From Dyella sp. GSA-30 (GTDB lineage Bacteria; Pseudomonadota; Gammaproteobacteria; Xanthomonadales; Rhodanobacteraceae), in assembly GCF_027924605.1 (NCBI RefSeq), contig NZ_AP027042.1, positions 4,999,524 to 5,063,523 on the forward strand: a DNA stretch of 64,000 nt, given 5' to 3'. Positions 48,540 through 58,773 of this stretch are shown here, in pieces. A program made the position numbers and the translations under genes. Position 1 is the stretch's first letter, and each line of letters begins with the position of its first letter. The notes beneath the pieces were generated by a model. The model did not search any database, had not been told where the DNA came from, and saw only the letters and a list, made by a program, of their open reading frames with translations.

Positions 48540-49601
48540 ATGATGTCACGCACGCTTCGCCTCGCGCTGATCATCCTCGCCAGCACTATGCTGATCGTCG
48601 CGCTGGTGGCGATCGTCACCGTGCATCTGTTGCTGCAGCCGGAGCGTTTCACCGCGATGCTGCAAAACCAGGCACGCGCGGCAGGGCTCGAACTCAATCT
48701 CGCCAGCCCCGCCAGCCCGTCGCTGTTTCCACGCCCCGCGCTGGAGCTGCAGGGCCTGACCTTGAATGCGCAAGGCGCCACCGCACCGATCCTGATCGCC
48801 GCCAACGGCCGGCTCGCCCTGCCCTGGCGCACGCTGTTCGGCGGCGACACGGTGATCACGCAGATGGAGATCGATTCGCCGCGTGTCGACCTCGACGCCC
48901 TGCAGGACTGGTTCTCCAACCTGCCGCCGCGCCCGAGCAGTACGCCGCTGCAAATACCGCGCATCGATACAGGCATTCTGATCACTCGCGGCAGCATCCT
49001 CAGCGGCGAAAAACTGCTGCTCGACGATGTCACCCTGGAAGCCGGCAAGCTTGCCTCGGGCCAGGCATTTCCGCTGAGCGTTTCGGCACGTATCGCGAAC
49101 GGCGACGCGATCCAATTGCGCCTTACCGGCACGCCGCGCATTGCCGGCCAGGCGCTGCAGTTGGACAACATCGCGCTGCGTCTCTCGCAAGGCAGCTCGC
49201 TGGTGTTGCAGCTGACCGGCGACGCGCGCTGGCATGGCGCGGCCGATGCCTCGGTAAGGCTGGGCGGCAAGCTCGATCACGCCGACGCCGGCAGCTACAA
49301 CGTGGCGGTAACGCTGACGCCGGCAAACCAGACCGATCCGCTGCTGCTCGCGCTGAAACTCGACGGCCCCGACAGCCATGCCGATCTCAAGCTGCCGCCG
49401 GTCGCCTTGACGCATTGGTGGTCGCAGCTTGCCGATGCCGATCAACCCGGCTTATCGCTGCCACCCGGCAGCGGTCAGGTCGATATCGGCAAGGTCGACA
49501 CCGGCAGCGTCAGCATCGAAGGCCTGCATCTGGAAACCGGACCGGCAGCACCCGCCGCGGCCAGCAGCACCACGGCGCCGACCGCAGCTCCCAAACCATG
49601 A
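48540..49601 (+). CDS. AsmA-like membrane-anchored protein
   Basis: The protein has 353 residues with one N-terminal membrane anchor (about 7-31). The rest is a beta-rich periplasmic region like the AsmA N-terminus (LNLASPASPSLFPRPALELQ, LPWRTLFGGDTVITQMEIDS). It ends in an Ala/Thr/Pro tail. AsmA proteins are linked to phospholipid transport or outer-membrane assembly; this one is shorter than true AsmA. It overlaps mutY by four bases. Confidence 0.78.
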   Translation: MMSRTLRLALIILASTMLIVALVAIVTVHLLLQPERFTAMLQNQARAAGLELNLASPASPSLFPRPALELQGLTLNAQGATAPILIAANGRLALPWRTLFGGDTVITQMEIDSPRVDLDALQDWFSNLPPRPSSTPLQIPRIDTGILITRGSILSGEKLLLDDVTLEAGKLASGQAFPLSVSARIANGDAIQLRLTGTPRIAGQALQLDNIALRLSQGSSLVLQLTGDARWHGAADASVRLGGKLDHADAGSYNVAVTLTPANQTDPLLLALKLDGPDSHADLKLPPVALTHWWSQLADADQPGLSLPPGSGQVDIGKVDTGSVSIEGLHLETGPAAPAAASSTTAPTAAPKP

Positions 49602-50662
49602 ACGATTTCGCTGCTGCGTTACTGGCCTGGTTCGATCGCCACGGCCGCAAGGACCTGCCCTGGCAGCAAGCCGATGCCAAGGGTCGCCGCGATGCTTATC
49701 GCGTTTGGCTGTCCGAAGTGATGCTGCAGCAGACGCAGGTCGCCACCGTCATTCCTTATTTCGAGCGCTTCGTTACCGCACTGCCGACGCTGCGCGACCT
49801 CGCTGGCGCAGAAGAAGACCAGGTGCTCGCGCTTTGGTCGGGCCTTGGCTACTACCGCCGTGCACGCTTTCTGCATCGCGCGGCGCAGCTTTGCGTCGAG
49901 AAGCATGACGGCCAGATGCCGCCCGATTTCGATGCACTCGCCGCCCTGCCCGGCATCGGCCGCTCAACGGCGGGCGCGATTCTGGCGCAAGCCTATGGAC
50001 TGCGATTCCCGATCCTCGATGGCAACGTCAAGCGCGTACTCACGCGCTTTCATGGCGTGCACGGCCACCCCGGCGAAAGCGCGGTCGAGAAAAAACTCTG
50101 GCAATACGCCGACGAGCACACGCCCGCCGAGCGCGTCGCCGACTACACGCAGGCGATCATGGATCTGGGTGCCACGCTTTGCGTGCGCTCGCGGCCGCTG
50201 TGCCTGGCCTGTCCGGTGGCCGATCATTGCGTGGCCAAGCGCGACGGGCTGACCGCGCAATTGCCCACACCAAAGGCAAGCAAGACCATTCCGACGCGCG
50301 CCACGGTGATGCTGATCCTGCGCGACGAGCACGATCGCGTGTTGCTCGAACGGCGCGGCCCGCAAGGCGTGTGGTCCGGTTTGTGGAGCCTGCCCGAAGC
50401 GAGCGATCACGACGACGCGTGGCGCGTCGCCCAAGGTCTCGCACGCATCGACGACGTCGTCGCACTGACACCGTTCGTGCACGTTTTCAGTCACTACCGC
50501 TTGAATGTCGAACCCTGGCTGTTCGACGACGCCAGCGCCGCCAAGGCCGTAAACGACACGCCCAACCTGCGCTGGTACACCCTCACCGAATCGCTCGCAC
50601 TCGGCCTGCCCGCCCCCGTGCGCAGCCTGCTGCAAGCACTCCCCGCAAGGAAACCCGTATGA
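49598..50662 (+). CDS. mutY: A/G-specific adenine glycosylase MutY
   Basis: MutY removes A opposite 8-oxo-G. It has 354 residues. [16 protein letters not shown], the helix-hairpin-helix [13 protein letters not shown], and the iron-sulphur cysteines in C-x6-C-x2-C-x5-C ([17 protein letters not shown]) are present. The C-terminal part is the NUDIX-like 8-oxo-G sensor. The start overlaps the AsmA-like stop, and yggX follows, as in E. coli. Confidence 0.97.
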   Translation: MNDFAAALLAWFDRHGRKDLPWQQADAKGRRDAYRVWLSEVMLQQTQVATVIPYFERFVTALPTLRDLAGAEEDQVLALWSGLGYYRRARFLHRAAQLCVEKHDGQMPPDFDALAALPGIGRSTAGAILAQAYGLRFPILDGNVKRVLTRFHGVHGHPGESAVEKKLWQYADEHTPAERVADYTQAIMDLGATLCVRSRPLCLACPVADHCVAKRDGLTAQLPTPKASKTIPTRATVMLILRDEHDRVLLERRGPQGVWSGLWSLPEASDHDDAWRVAQGLARIDDVVALTPFVHVFSHYRLNVEPWLFDDASAAKAVNDTPNLRWYTLTESLALGLPAPVRSLLQALPARKPV

Positions 50663-50931
50663 GCCGCACCATCCACTGCGCCAAGCTCGGCATCGACGCC
50701 GAAGGCCTCGATTTCGCCCCCTGGCCGGGCCCGCTCGGCCAGCGCGTCTACGCCGAGATCTCCAAGCCCGCATGGCAGCAATGGCTGGCCCACCAGACCA
50801 TGCTGATCAACGAATACCGCCTCAACCCGCTCGACCCCAAGGCCCGCCAGTTCCTGGGCACCGAGATGGAAAAATTCCTCTTTGGCGGCGACGTCAAACA
50901 GCCCGAAGGCTATGTGGCGCCTCAAGACTAG
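50659..50931 (+). CDS. yggX: Fe(II)-trafficking / oxidative damage protein YggX
   Basis: The protein has 90 residues, starting [20 protein letters not shown] and with [20 protein letters not shown], which is standard for YggX. It helps protect iron-sulphur clusters; the pairing with mutY (an Fe-S enzyme) is conserved in gammaproteobacteria. It overlaps mutY by four bases. Confidence 0.96.
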   Translation: MSRTIHCAKLGIDAEGLDFAPWPGPLGQRVYAEISKPAWQQWLAHQTMLINEYRLNPLDPKARQFLGTEMEKFLFGGDVKQPEGYVAPQD

Positions 50932-51016
50932 GCCATGAGTCTTGACGCGAGCCGTCGCGTTCGGTTTAATACGCGGCTCCACGCAGTATCGATGATCGTT
51001 CCAGATCATCCACCCT

Positions 51017-51092
51017 GGCCGGGTAGCTCAGTTGGTAGAGCAGGGGATTGAAAATCCCCGTGTCGGCGGTTCGATTCCGTCCCCGGCCACCA
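51017..51092 (+). tRNA. tRNA-Phe (anticodon GAA)
   Basis: 76 nt. The acceptor stem GGCCGGG/CCCGGCC, D arm GCTC-AGTTGGTA-GAGC, anticodon stem GGGGA/TCCCC with loop TTGAAAA (GAA at 34-36), T arm GGCGG-TTCGATT-CCGTC and encoded ACCA end all pair correctly. Confidence 0.98.
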
Positions 51093-51107
51093 CATTTTCA
51101 ATGATTT

Positions 51108-51132
51108 AGCCTGCCTCTTCGGCAGGCTTTTT
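51108..51132 (+). terminator. Rho-independent terminator after tRNA-Phe
   Basis: AGCCTGCC/GGCAGGCT stem with TCTTC loop and a run of five T. It lies 16 nt past the tRNA. Confidence 0.9.
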
Positions 51133-51220
51133 CGTTTGTGGGCCCGCGGTGGGCCCCTGCGGTTCTCTTTTTGCGCGACTGCCATTTGCTCGCTGCGGAT
51201 CACGTCGATACGCTGCATGC

Positions 51221-51934
51221 ATGCCGCAAAAAACACTCGAAGAACTGGCCGCCGATCCGTTTCTCGCATCCCTTGCGGGTCGCGACGACGCATCACTGCT
51301 GATGGAAGCGCACGTCGCGGGATTACTTCAAGTCAGCCCGAATGTGCTGGGGCAGTGGCGACGCGAAGGAAAGCAACCGCCAATCTGGTTGGATCCACAT
51401 CGTCGTCCAGGTGAACCACCTCGCCCTGGTCGCACATCGATCCGCTACCCGTTGGGCCCACTTCGCGAATATGCGCGAGCCATGGTTGCAGCCGCACTCG
51501 CCGACTTCGAGGCGAACGACAAGACGAGCTCGTCCCACGACCCTGCTTTAACGCCGATTGCGCGAACCGATCGAGACCTTGCCGCTGACGCCTACAACTT
51601 GCCTGGGATGAAAGGCGGACGCCGCAAAGGGACGGGCAGAACGTTGCCCCGACACGCCTCGTTCGCATCATTTCTTGCTGCCGGTGCGCCAGCCGACGAA
51701 TGGTTATTCATGCGCATGGGCGCGCGTCGAAGGCCCGTCGATTTCATCTTCTCCCTTGACTTGGAACTGGGCGAAGACGATGCGCCAGAGTGGCTATCCT
51801 TGGCTGCGTATCTCGATGCGCTGAACGCGTCGGCGCATGAAGAAACCATGGCCGCCATCGCCGAACAAGACCGCGATGCCATCGTGAAGATGGCCCCAGA
51901 CCTGAACCCCAAACCAAGTCGGCCGAGGTCTTAA
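51221..51934 (+). CDS. Unknown protein with excisionase/AlpA-like helix-turn-helix
   Basis: The protein has 237 residues. The first 90 (VAGLLQVSPNVLGQWRREGK, then a region with YPLGPLREYARAMV) look like a MerR/AlpA-type DNA-reading helix-turn-helix. The rest is unfamiliar, with DEWLFMRMGARRRPVDFIFS and an acidic DLELGEDDAPEW stretch. I do not recognise a family. No clear Shine-Dalgarno supports the ATG. Its place directly after a tRNA gene suggests an acquired segment. Confidence 0.6.
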   Translation: MPQKTLEELAADPFLASLAGRDDASLLMEAHVAGLLQVSPNVLGQWRREGKQPPIWLDPHRRPGEPPRPGRTSIRYPLGPLREYARAMVAAALADFEANDKTSSSHDPALTPIARTDRDLAADAYNLPGMKGGRRKGTGRTLPRHASFASFLAAGAPADEWLFMRMGARRRPVDFIFSLDLELGEDDAPEWLSLAAYLDALNASAHEETMAAIAEQDRDAIVKMAPDLNPKPSRPRS

Positions 51935-51959
51935 GCAACCGACGCAGGCGCCCATAACG

Positions 51960-52135
51960 ACGCCGGACGGCCTTTTCTGAATACCTGCAATCCGACTATT
52001 CCATAGGTTGAAGTGATAGCCTCACCTGTGCGATACATGCACCGCCGGGAAGTCAGGCGCTACGGTGTGCCCCTTGCATAAAGTCTTGACCGACGCCCGA
52101 CCGGGCCGCTGCTAATCCAGCGGCCCGTTTTATTT
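51960..52135 (+). ncRNA. Candidate small RNA ending at a strong terminator
   Basis: A GGGCCGCTG/CAGCGGCCC stem with a six-base loop and T-rich end (52103-52135) lies 169 nt after the upstream stop, with no gene in between. It may end a small RNA or simply be a distant terminator of the upstream gene. The 5' end is a guess. Confidence 0.3.
52103..52135 (+). terminator. Rho-independent terminator
   Basis: Nine-base-pair perfect GC-rich stem, loop CTAATC, followed by GTTTTATTT on the plus strand. It overlaps the 3' end of the convergent XRE gene. Confidence 0.88.
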
Positions 52136-52474
52136 CCGGGCTCTTGGAGGCTTCTTGGCGGCAGCCTTGGCAGCGGGCCTTGCGGGAGCCTTACGGGTCA
52201 GCCTCGGTGGCCGCCGATGGCTCTCCAGCGCCTTCAATCTTTGCTCAAACTGCACGGCAAAACGGGGAAAAGTGACCCCATAAATCTCGCAAAACTCCCG
52301 CACCTGGACCAAATCCAGATTTCGTCGCCCGACTTCCACCGCTGAAACGTAGGTCTGCGGTCGTCCCAGCGCCGCTGCGGCCTCGACCTGGGTGAGGTCG
52401 GCCCGTCGGCGAAGGTCAAACAGCAGCGTGATCAGCTCCAGGTGCTCCGGGGAGTGAACTGTTTTCCGCTTCAT
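52130..52474 (-). CDS. XRE-family regulator with basic Ala/Lys/Pro tail
   Basis: The protein has 114 residues. Residues about 10-75 are an XRE helix-turn-helix (DLTQVEAAAALGRPQTYVSA, then VEVGRRNLDLVQVREFCEIY). The last 30 residues are a basic tail of Ala, Lys, Arg and Pro (RPAAKAAAKKPPRARK) like bacterial histone-H1-like tails. I chose the ATG over a TTG four codons upstream. It is divergent from a secreted-protein gene 194 bp away and may control it. Confidence 0.75.
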   Translation of the reverse strand: MKRKTVHSPEHLELITLLFDLRRRADLTQVEAAAALGRPQTYVSAVEVGRRNLDLVQVREFCEIYGVTFPRFAVQFEQRLKALESHRRPPRLTRKAPARPAAKAAAKKPPRARK

Positions 52475-52668
52475 TATGCCGTCCAAAAAAGAGGTCGGCC
52501 GTCAAACTATTACTCGCTATACGCCTACGCGGAACTCGTGTCTTTACCCGTATTACGACTATTCGTTTACCCTTCGTTTTGTGTATCGATCGTATGCTCG
52601 CTTCGCCAGGGACGGACCGGGTGCGTCTGGCGCGAAGTCGTATTCACCCGCCGAAACAGGGGTTTCGC

Positions 52669-53424
52669 ATGAAAAGGTTACGTTGGCTTCTGACCACTGC
52701 CGCGCTCGTCGGAATGGGCCTGGCGCCCGTTGCGGTTCTCGCGCAGGACACCGGCCTTTCGGGATTCCTCCACCGCGCGGGTGCCGCCGTGACCCGGACC
52801 GCCACCGCCGCAACCCACCCAACGGGGTCTCCACAGCAAGTTGACCCGGCTGGCGCCGTGACCACTGGGCCGTATTTCCGTCCGATCAGTCCCGCTCACG
52901 GCGGACGATTTGAAGGGCTCTTTGCGAACTTCCGGCCGGGCTTGAACTCATTCCCACGCGCCGCCCTCACCTTTACCCACTATGGCTCCGCGCTGCCTTG
53001 CTGGAATGTGACGGCAAGGATCTGGCAGTCGGCGACGAAACACGAAGATGAGGTCTTCGAAATCTGCAACTCACCGATCGAGGCCCGGGATGCGGTCGGC
53101 AACGTCGCGACCGTCAACGTCGGCCAAGGCCTGCAGCTCGCCAACTTTCTGCTCCCGGCCCAAAACCTCGAAGGCGCGACGCATGCGCCCACGTCGACGG
53201 CTCGGAACAATGGAGTAAATCCACCCCTCATGTTTTTCAATATGCCGTTCACCGGGTCGACGGCGTATGCGATGAGCACCCAATATCGCCAGATGCTGCT
53301 TCGGTTGAGCTGGGTCTCCGATTTCGTTGATCCCGCTTCCCCGGATGTGAATTCAACGGTGGGCAAGGTCATGTGGACGGCCGGCTTCGATCCGAACGGA
53401 AACGCTGATAGGGCGGCGCTGTGA
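52669..53424 (+). CDS. Secreted protein of unknown function
   Basis: The protein has 251 residues with a Sec signal peptide (about 1-25, MKRLRWLLTTAALVGMGL then APVAVLAQ). The mature part is Thr/Ala/Pro-rich at first, then includes ALTFTHYGSALPCWNVTARI. The cysteines in LPCWN and FEICN could form a disulphide. A GGGG ribosome site supports the ATG. I recognise no domain. It forms a two-gene unit with the next gene (TGATG overlap). Confidence 0.7.
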   Translation: MKRLRWLLTTAALVGMGLAPVAVLAQDTGLSGFLHRAGAAVTRTATAATHPTGSPQQVDPAGAVTTGPYFRPISPAHGGRFEGLFANFRPGLNSFPRAALTFTHYGSALPCWNVTARIWQSATKHEDEVFEICNSPIEARDAVGNVATVNVGQGLQLANFLLPAQNLEGATHAPTSTARNNGVNPPLMFFNMPFTGSTAYAMSTQYRQMLLRLSWVSDFVDPASPDVNSTVGKVMWTAGFDPNGNADRAAL

Positions 53425-54206
53425 TGGGCGCCCTTTCCTTTCGATTGTTCGTCGCTGCAGCTCTGGGATTCATCGGCTACGTCGGTGTGATGACGGTCTT
53501 TGCCCTGCTCCATCGCTTTCGCGTCAATGACGGTCCGATCCCTTACAGCGGATTTGTGGTCGGTGCGATGGTGGGATGGACGTGGGCCACGCGCATCGCA
53601 AAGAAGCGCGGCTGGATTGGGAAAGCTGGTTATGGACCGCCGCTGATCGTCGAGGATCGCGGCACATGGACCTACATCTACGCGCGGCCCAATGCGTTGC
53701 CGTTTCGGATCACCCTGGTTTCTGGAGCCCTTGCCCTTGCGCCAGCGGTGGCCATCGGCTTTCTCGCGGTGTCGAGCATGAGCCGGCCGCCGATCCCACT
53801 CTTCGCGCTCATCGTCGGTGTCGCACTGGTCACGCTCAGCGCGCTGTTTAAGCAGTTCTTCGCATGGTTCCACAACGGCCGTCGCAACATTCAACGCCAT
53901 GGCTTTGGCGTTAGCCCGGTCGGAATCATCCTCGCCGACGGCACCACCATTCCTCATGCGTCGATTGCACGCATCACCGTCCGCAACGCATGGGACAGTC
54001 GTTTCGTGGTGGCTGCTGGGTCAGGCGTCGCAATGGGGGTGGCACAGATGGGCCTGGAGACACAGCGGCAGATCGGTCGCATCAGCTATGTCGTCAGCGT
54101 GGAACACCAAGGCATGCAAAGTGTATTGGCCGGAGGGCTCGACGAGACTTTGGCGCGTGCAACCATGCAGGAAATCACCCGCCGACTGCCTCGTTCACTT
54201 GTGTGA
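53424..54206 (+). CDS. Membrane protein of unknown function
   Basis: The protein has 260 residues. Hydrophobic helices lie at about 8-30, 42-55, 98-118 and 123-145; the C-terminal half (NGRRNIQRHGFGVSPVGIIL and following) is soluble and may form a small PH-like domain. It begins in a TGATG overlap with the secreted protein, so both are co-translated; a GTG one codon upstream is an alternative start. No function can be assigned. Confidence 0.68.
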   Translation: MGALSFRLFVAAALGFIGYVGVMTVFALLHRFRVNDGPIPYSGFVVGAMVGWTWATRIAKKRGWIGKAGYGPPLIVEDRGTWTYIYARPNALPFRITLVSGALALAPAVAIGFLAVSSMSRPPIPLFALIVGVALVTLSALFKQFFAWFHNGRRNIQRHGFGVSPVGIILADGTTIPHASIARITVRNAWDSRFVVAAGSGVAMGVAQMGLETQRQIGRISYVVSVEHQGMQSVLAGGLDETLARATMQEITRRLPRSLV

Positions 54207-54274
54207 TGCGCAACAGCCGCGGTCCGATCGGCGCCGACCTCCATCGGGCCAGGTCGAATGTTGGTTTCCATGGA

Positions 54275-57200
54275 CTAACGAAAATCCCGTGACCGAGCAT
54301 CCAATCCACCCAGCAGGGTCGTGAGATCAAGCAGCCTCCGGGCAACCACGTGACACGTTCCGTCCACCATCTGCCACACCCCCTCTACCCCCAGCAGTTG
54401 CGACTCCAGCAACTCGCGCCGCTGGACCTCCGCAATCCGTCGCCACACGATCACGTTGACCATCCCGTGCTCGTCCTCCATGGTCAGGAACGTCACGCCG
54501 CTGGCCGTTTGAGGACGCTGGCGCAACGTCACGATGCCGGCGACGCGCACCCAACTTTCATGTGGTCGCGTTCGGAGTGTCTTGCTGTCGAGGCATCGCG
54601 CCGCGCGCAAGCGAACGCGGATTTGTTGCATGGGGTGTGGCCCCAGGCTGAGGCCCACGCGGGCGTAATCCGCCAGCGTGTTCTCGGCCTGCGTCGGCAG
54701 CGGCAATGCCACGCTCGTCTCGGCAGGGCTGTCCCCGCCGAACAGCGGCAACTGTGGCTCGACACCCGCAATCGCCCACTGAGCCCGGTGGCGATGACCG
54801 GCCAGGGAACGCAAGGCACTCGCTTCCGCCAGCAAGTCCTGGTGGCGCTTATCCAAACTGGCCCGCGCACACAGATCGGCCACATCGACGAAGGGCCGTT
54901 GAGACCTCGCCGCCTGGACGGCCAACGCGACAGTCTCATTGAAACCGCGGAGCTGGCGGAATCCCAATCGGATCGCCCAGCGTCCGCGTGGATCGGGCTC
55001 CAACGTGTTGTCCCAATCGCTGGTCCGGATGTCCACCGGGCGCACCGCGATGCCGTGCCGCTGGGCGTCTTGGACGATCTGCGCTGGCGCGTAGAAGCCC
55101 ATGGGTTGCGCGTTGAGCAATGCACACGCGAATGCGGCCGGGTGGTGGCATTTCAACCAGCAGGACGCATAGACGATGCCGGCGAAGCTGGCGGCATGGC
55201 TCTCCGGAAAGCCATACGAACCGAAGCCCTTGATTTGCTCGAACAACTGTTCCGCGAACCCCGGCGTGTAGCCGCGTTCCAACATGCCCGCCATGATGCG
55301 CTCGCGGTGTTTCTCCATGCCGCCGTGCCGTTTCCAGGCCGCCATCGCGCGGCGCAACTGATCGGCTTCGCCGGGGGTATAGCCGGCGGCCACGATCGCC
55401 AACTTCATGACTTGCTCTTGGAACAGCGGCACGCCCAAGGTTCGCTCAAAGACGACCTTCAAGTCCTCCGATGGATAGTCCACGGGCTCTTCCTTGCGTC
55501 GGCGCCGCAAGTAGGGATGCACCATATCGCCCTGGATGGGTCCCGGCCGCACGATGGCCACCTGGATCACCAGGTCATAGAAGTTCTCCGGGCGGTGCCG
55601 CGGCAGCATCGCCATCTGCGCACGGCTTTCGATCTGGAACACGCCGATGGTGTCGCCGCGTTGAATCATCTCGTACGTGGTCGGGTCTTCGGCCGGGAGT
55701 GTTGCCATCGTCAGGTCCACCTGCTCGTGCCGGCGCAACAGGTTCAGGCACTTCTGAACGCAGGTGAGCATGCCCAGCGCCAAACAATCCACTTTCAGAA
55801 GATTCATCGTGTCCAGATCGTCCTTGTCCCATTGGATGATCGTGCGATCCGGCATCGCGGCATTCTCGACCGGGACGAGTTCGTGCAGGGGAGCATCGGC
55901 GATCACGAACCCGCCGACGTGTTGCGACAGGTGGCGCGGCATGTCGATGAGTTCGGCGGTCAGGGCCACAACCTTCCGGATCACCGCGCTTTGCGGATCA
56001 AACCCACGTTCGCGCAACAAGTCAGCCAGCGACACCTCGCCATCCCACCACGCAAAGATTTTGCTCAAGAGATCCACCTGGTCGAGCGGCAAACCCAATG
56101 CCTTGGCCACATCCCGCACCGCGCTCTTGCCCCGGTAACAGATGACCGTGGCCGCCAGCGCTGCGCGCTCGCGGCCGTATTTGCGGTAGATGTATTGGAT
56201 GACTTCCTCTCGGCGTTCGTGTTCGAAGTCGATATCGATGTCAGGGGGTTCGTTGCGCTCCTTGCTGATGAAGCGCTCGACCAATAGGTTCATCCGAGCT
56301 GGATTCACCTCGGTCACGCCCAGCGCAAAACACACCGCGCTGTTCGCTGCCGATCCACGCCCCTGGCACAAGATGCCTTGGCTGCGTGCGAACCGCACGA
56401 TGTCCTGGACCGTGAGGAAATAGGGCTCATACCTCAGGTGCTCGATGAGCTCCAGCTCATGCTCGATTTGCGACAGGGCTTTCGGGGGCACTCCCATCGG
56501 CCAGCGCCAACGTGCGCCCTCCTCCGTCAACTGGCGCAACCATTGGATGGCGGTGTAGCCAGTGGGCACCAACTCGGCGGGATACTGGTAACGCAACTCA
56601 TCAAGCGAAAACCGGCAGCGCTCGGCGATTCGCACCGTTTCGGCTAACAAGCGCTCCGGATACAAAGTATCCAACGTGGTGCGCTTGCGCAGGTGACGCT
56701 CACCGTTGCGAAACAGCACGGCGCCAGCCTCCGCGATCGTCAGTCGGTGGCGAATGGCGGTCATCGTGTGCTGAAGCGGCAAGCGTCGCCGAACATGCAT
56801 GTGGACATCGCCCGCCGCCACACAGGGCAGCCCCAGGGCGTCGCCCAGCGCCAGCAGATCCGCACAGCGGCGCGGATCGTTCGAGTCACGCACCAACTCG
56901 ACCGCCAGCCAAGCGCAGTCGCCAAAGGTCGCCTTGACCCAATTCCCTTCCGAGCGATCCGGCTGTCGTCCCGGCATCCACAACGCCAGCACGCCCGCAT
57001 GGCCTTCGGATGTCTTTACCATCGCCTCGACGTTCTCGCGGGTAAGAACGTAGGTGCCCTTTGCCGAAGCTCGCCGGCCCTGGGTGATCATCTGGCACAA
57101 AGCGGTGTAGCCGCCTTTCGTTTCCGCCAGCAAGACCATCTTGGGGCCATCGTGAAGTTGGACTTCGGTGCCGACAATCAGCTTGACGCCGGTTTCCCGT

Positions 57201-57370
57201 GACGCCTCCAGGGCACGCACGATGCCGGCCATCGAACATTCGTCCGTGATCGCCAATGCGGTATAGCCGCAGGCCTTGGCCCGCTCGAACAACTCGCGCG
57301 CCGTCGAAGCGCCGCGCTGAAACGAAAAGCAACTCAGGCAGTGGAGTTCGGCATACGGGGGCGCACTCAT
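54275..57370 (-). CDS. dnaE2: Error-prone DNA polymerase DnaE2
   Basis: DnaE2 is the polymerase of SOS mutagenesis with ImuA and ImuB. It has 1031 residues. The N-terminal PHP domain begins [17 protein letters not shown]; polymerase palm acidic residues are in [10 protein letters not shown] (Asp377, Asp379); [10 protein letters not shown] supplies the third acidic region. The C-terminus has an OB-type domain ([19 protein letters not shown]). The ATG overlaps imuB by four bases. It lacks the epsilon-binding and tail features of replicative DnaE. Confidence 0.96.
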   Translation of the reverse strand: MSAPPYAELHCLSCFSFQRGASTARELFERAKACGYTALAITDECSMAGIVRALEASRETGVKLIVGTEVQLHDGPKMVLLAETKGGYTALCQMITQGRRASAKGTYVLTRENVEAMVKTSEGHAGVLALWMPGRQPDRSEGNWVKATFGDCAWLAVELVRDSNDPRRCADLLALGDALGLPCVAAGDVHMHVRRRLPLQHTMTAIRHRLTIAEAGAVLFRNGERHLRKRTTLDTLYPERLLAETVRIAERCRFSLDELRYQYPAELVPTGYTAIQWLRQLTEEGARWRWPMGVPPKALSQIEHELELIEHLRYEPYFLTVQDIVRFARSQGILCQGRGSAANSAVCFALGVTEVNPARMNLLVERFISKERNEPPDIDIDFEHERREEVIQYIYRKYGRERAALAATVICYRGKSAVRDVAKALGLPLDQVDLLSKIFAWWDGEVSLADLLRERGFDPQSAVIRKVVALTAELIDMPRHLSQHVGGFVIADAPLHELVPVENAAMPDRTIIQWDKDDLDTMNLLKVDCLALGMLTCVQKCLNLLRRHEQVDLTMATLPAEDPTTYEMIQRGDTIGVFQIESRAQMAMLPRHRPENFYDLVIQVAIVRPGPIQGDMVHPYLRRRRKEEPVDYPSEDLKVVFERTLGVPLFQEQVMKLAIVAAGYTPGEADQLRRAMAAWKRHGGMEKHRERIMAGMLERGYTPGFAEQLFEQIKGFGSYGFPESHAASFAGIVYASCWLKCHHPAAFACALLNAQPMGFYAPAQIVQDAQRHGIAVRPVDIRTSDWDNTLEPDPRGRWAIRLGFRQLRGFNETVALAVQAARSQRPFVDVADLCARASLDKRHQDLLAEASALRSLAGHRHRAQWAIAGVEPQLPLFGGDSPAETSVALPLPTQAENTLADYARVGLSLGPHPMQQIRVRLRAARCLDSKTLRTRPHESWVRVAGIVTLRQRPQTASGVTFLTMEDEHGMVNVIVWRRIAEVQRRELLESQLLGVEGVWQMVDGTCHVVARRLLDLTTLLGGLDARSRDFR

Positions 57371-58764
57371 GCGAACCAGCCGTGCAGCATCCAGCCGCCC
57401 TCCTCATCCGGCGGACAAAACGCCCACGCGCGCTGCCCTTGCATCGTTTCGACCAAGTAATAGTCGCGCCGCACAGGATCACCATCCCACCAGCCCGTTT
57501 CCATCCGCTCGGGGCCTGCAAGCACCTTGGGCGCAGGGCCGCGCAACGGGATCGGCCGCTCCAGCAACCACGTTGGTCGTGGCCACACTTCAGCGTGACC
57601 CTCATCGCGTGCGCCGACCCGCTGCGATCGTTCCGGGCGCGGATCGATGGTCGTGGATATCTGATACACCGCATCATCGCCAAGGCGCGCACGCAGACGT
57701 TCGCGAACCTGTTCGAACGGCAACGCATCGGCAGGCCGCTCGTCGAACAGGTCCCGGCCTTCCGGCACGAATGGCGGGAGGTGTTCGGCCTTGAGGCGCA
57801 CCGCTAGCACGGGTGCGGGCAACGTGGTCTGCTCCATGCGTCCGCGGGCCGCCTCGAACAACACCCCTGCACCGCGCTCGGGCGACAGCATGCCAATGGT
57901 CACCGCCGTCGCGCCTTCACGGTGTTCGAGGTGGAGTGTGAAGCGTTGAACCCCGCCATCGCGGGAGGACAGGTAAGCGGCCAGGTCCGCGGTCATCCGC
58001 CGCAAGGGGAACACCAGTGCGGCAACGTTCTCGACTTCGTGCGAGAGCTCAATGCGCCAGTCCACCGAATCCGGAGGGGCGTAGAGCGCCAGCCCAGCCG
58101 GTCGGTCGCCCAGCAGTTGGTCGAGCGCATCCAGCAGCTCGGCGCCGAACCGTCGGCGCAATCCGTCCCGAGGCATGCGCAGAAGCTGGCCCAGGGTGCG
58201 GATGCCCATACCGGCCAAGGCCTGGGCTGATTGGGGCAATCGGCCCTTCCCCAACGGCACCGGGTCGAGCGCCCGGCGCAGGTGCTCTGGGGTGGCGACG
58301 GCCAAGCCATCGCCGACGCCGGCCAGCACGTAGGCCCCGTGCGGCGTTGGCGCGGCGGCCAGCCGGTGCCGAAATCCCAACGCCGTCAGGTCGGCCCGTA
58401 GGCGGCGCTCAATCTCGGGCCAGGGTCCGAACAGGCCCTGGCTATGGCTGACTTCCAGCACCAAGGCATGCGGCAGAAGGCACACCTCGGACGAATATCG
58501 GTAGGCCACCCCTGCCAAGAAGGTTTGCCACCGTCCGACCTCGGTGGCGTCATGGGGCACGACGGCAAACTGGGCCAACAGTGCCTGTGCGGCGCTCAGC
58601 CGCTGGCCGACCCGTAAACCGGCGGCGCGGGCCTCAGCATTGAGCGCGACGATGGTTCGGGTCTGGATCGGGCCATCGACCAAGACCAAGGGACCCGAGT
58701 CATCCCGGCGGCGGAGGACCCCATCCAGCGCCAGATGAGGCAGCAATACGCAGGCCCAGAGCAT
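57367..58764 (-). CDS. imuB: Y-family polymerase-like protein ImuB
   Basis: ImuB links DnaE2 to the beta clamp during SOS mutagenesis. It has 465 residues with a Y-family fold ([20 protein letters not shown], then [20 protein letters not shown]). The catalytic acidic residues of active Y-family polymerases appear replaced, as usual in ImuB. It is 9 nt after imuA and overlaps dnaE2. Confidence 0.93.
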   Translation of the reverse strand: MLWACVLLPHLALDGVLRRRDDSGPLVLVDGPIQTRTIVALNAEARAAGLRVGQRLSAAQALLAQFAVVPHDATEVGRWQTFLAGVAYRYSSEVCLLPHALVLEVSHSQGLFGPWPEIERRLRADLTALGFRHRLAAAPTPHGAYVLAGVGDGLAVATPEHLRRALDPVPLGKGRLPQSAQALAGMGIRTLGQLLRMPRDGLRRRFGAELLDALDQLLGDRPAGLALYAPPDSVDWRIELSHEVENVAALVFPLRRMTADLAAYLSSRDGGVQRFTLHLEHREGATAVTIGMLSPERGAGVLFEAARGRMEQTTLPAPVLAVRLKAEHLPPFVPEGRDLFDERPADALPFEQVRERLRARLGDDAVYQISTTIDPRPERSQRVGARDEGHAEVWPRPTWLLERPIPLRGPAPKVLAGPERMETGWWDGDPVRRDYYLVETMQGQRAWAFCPPDEEGGWMLHGWFA

Positions 58765-58773
58765 GGGGCGCCC

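Noticed and set aside
54350..56287. 645-codon plus-strand frame opposite dnaE2
   Set aside because: The minus-strand product has the full DnaE2 motif set; the plus-strand frame has no domain.
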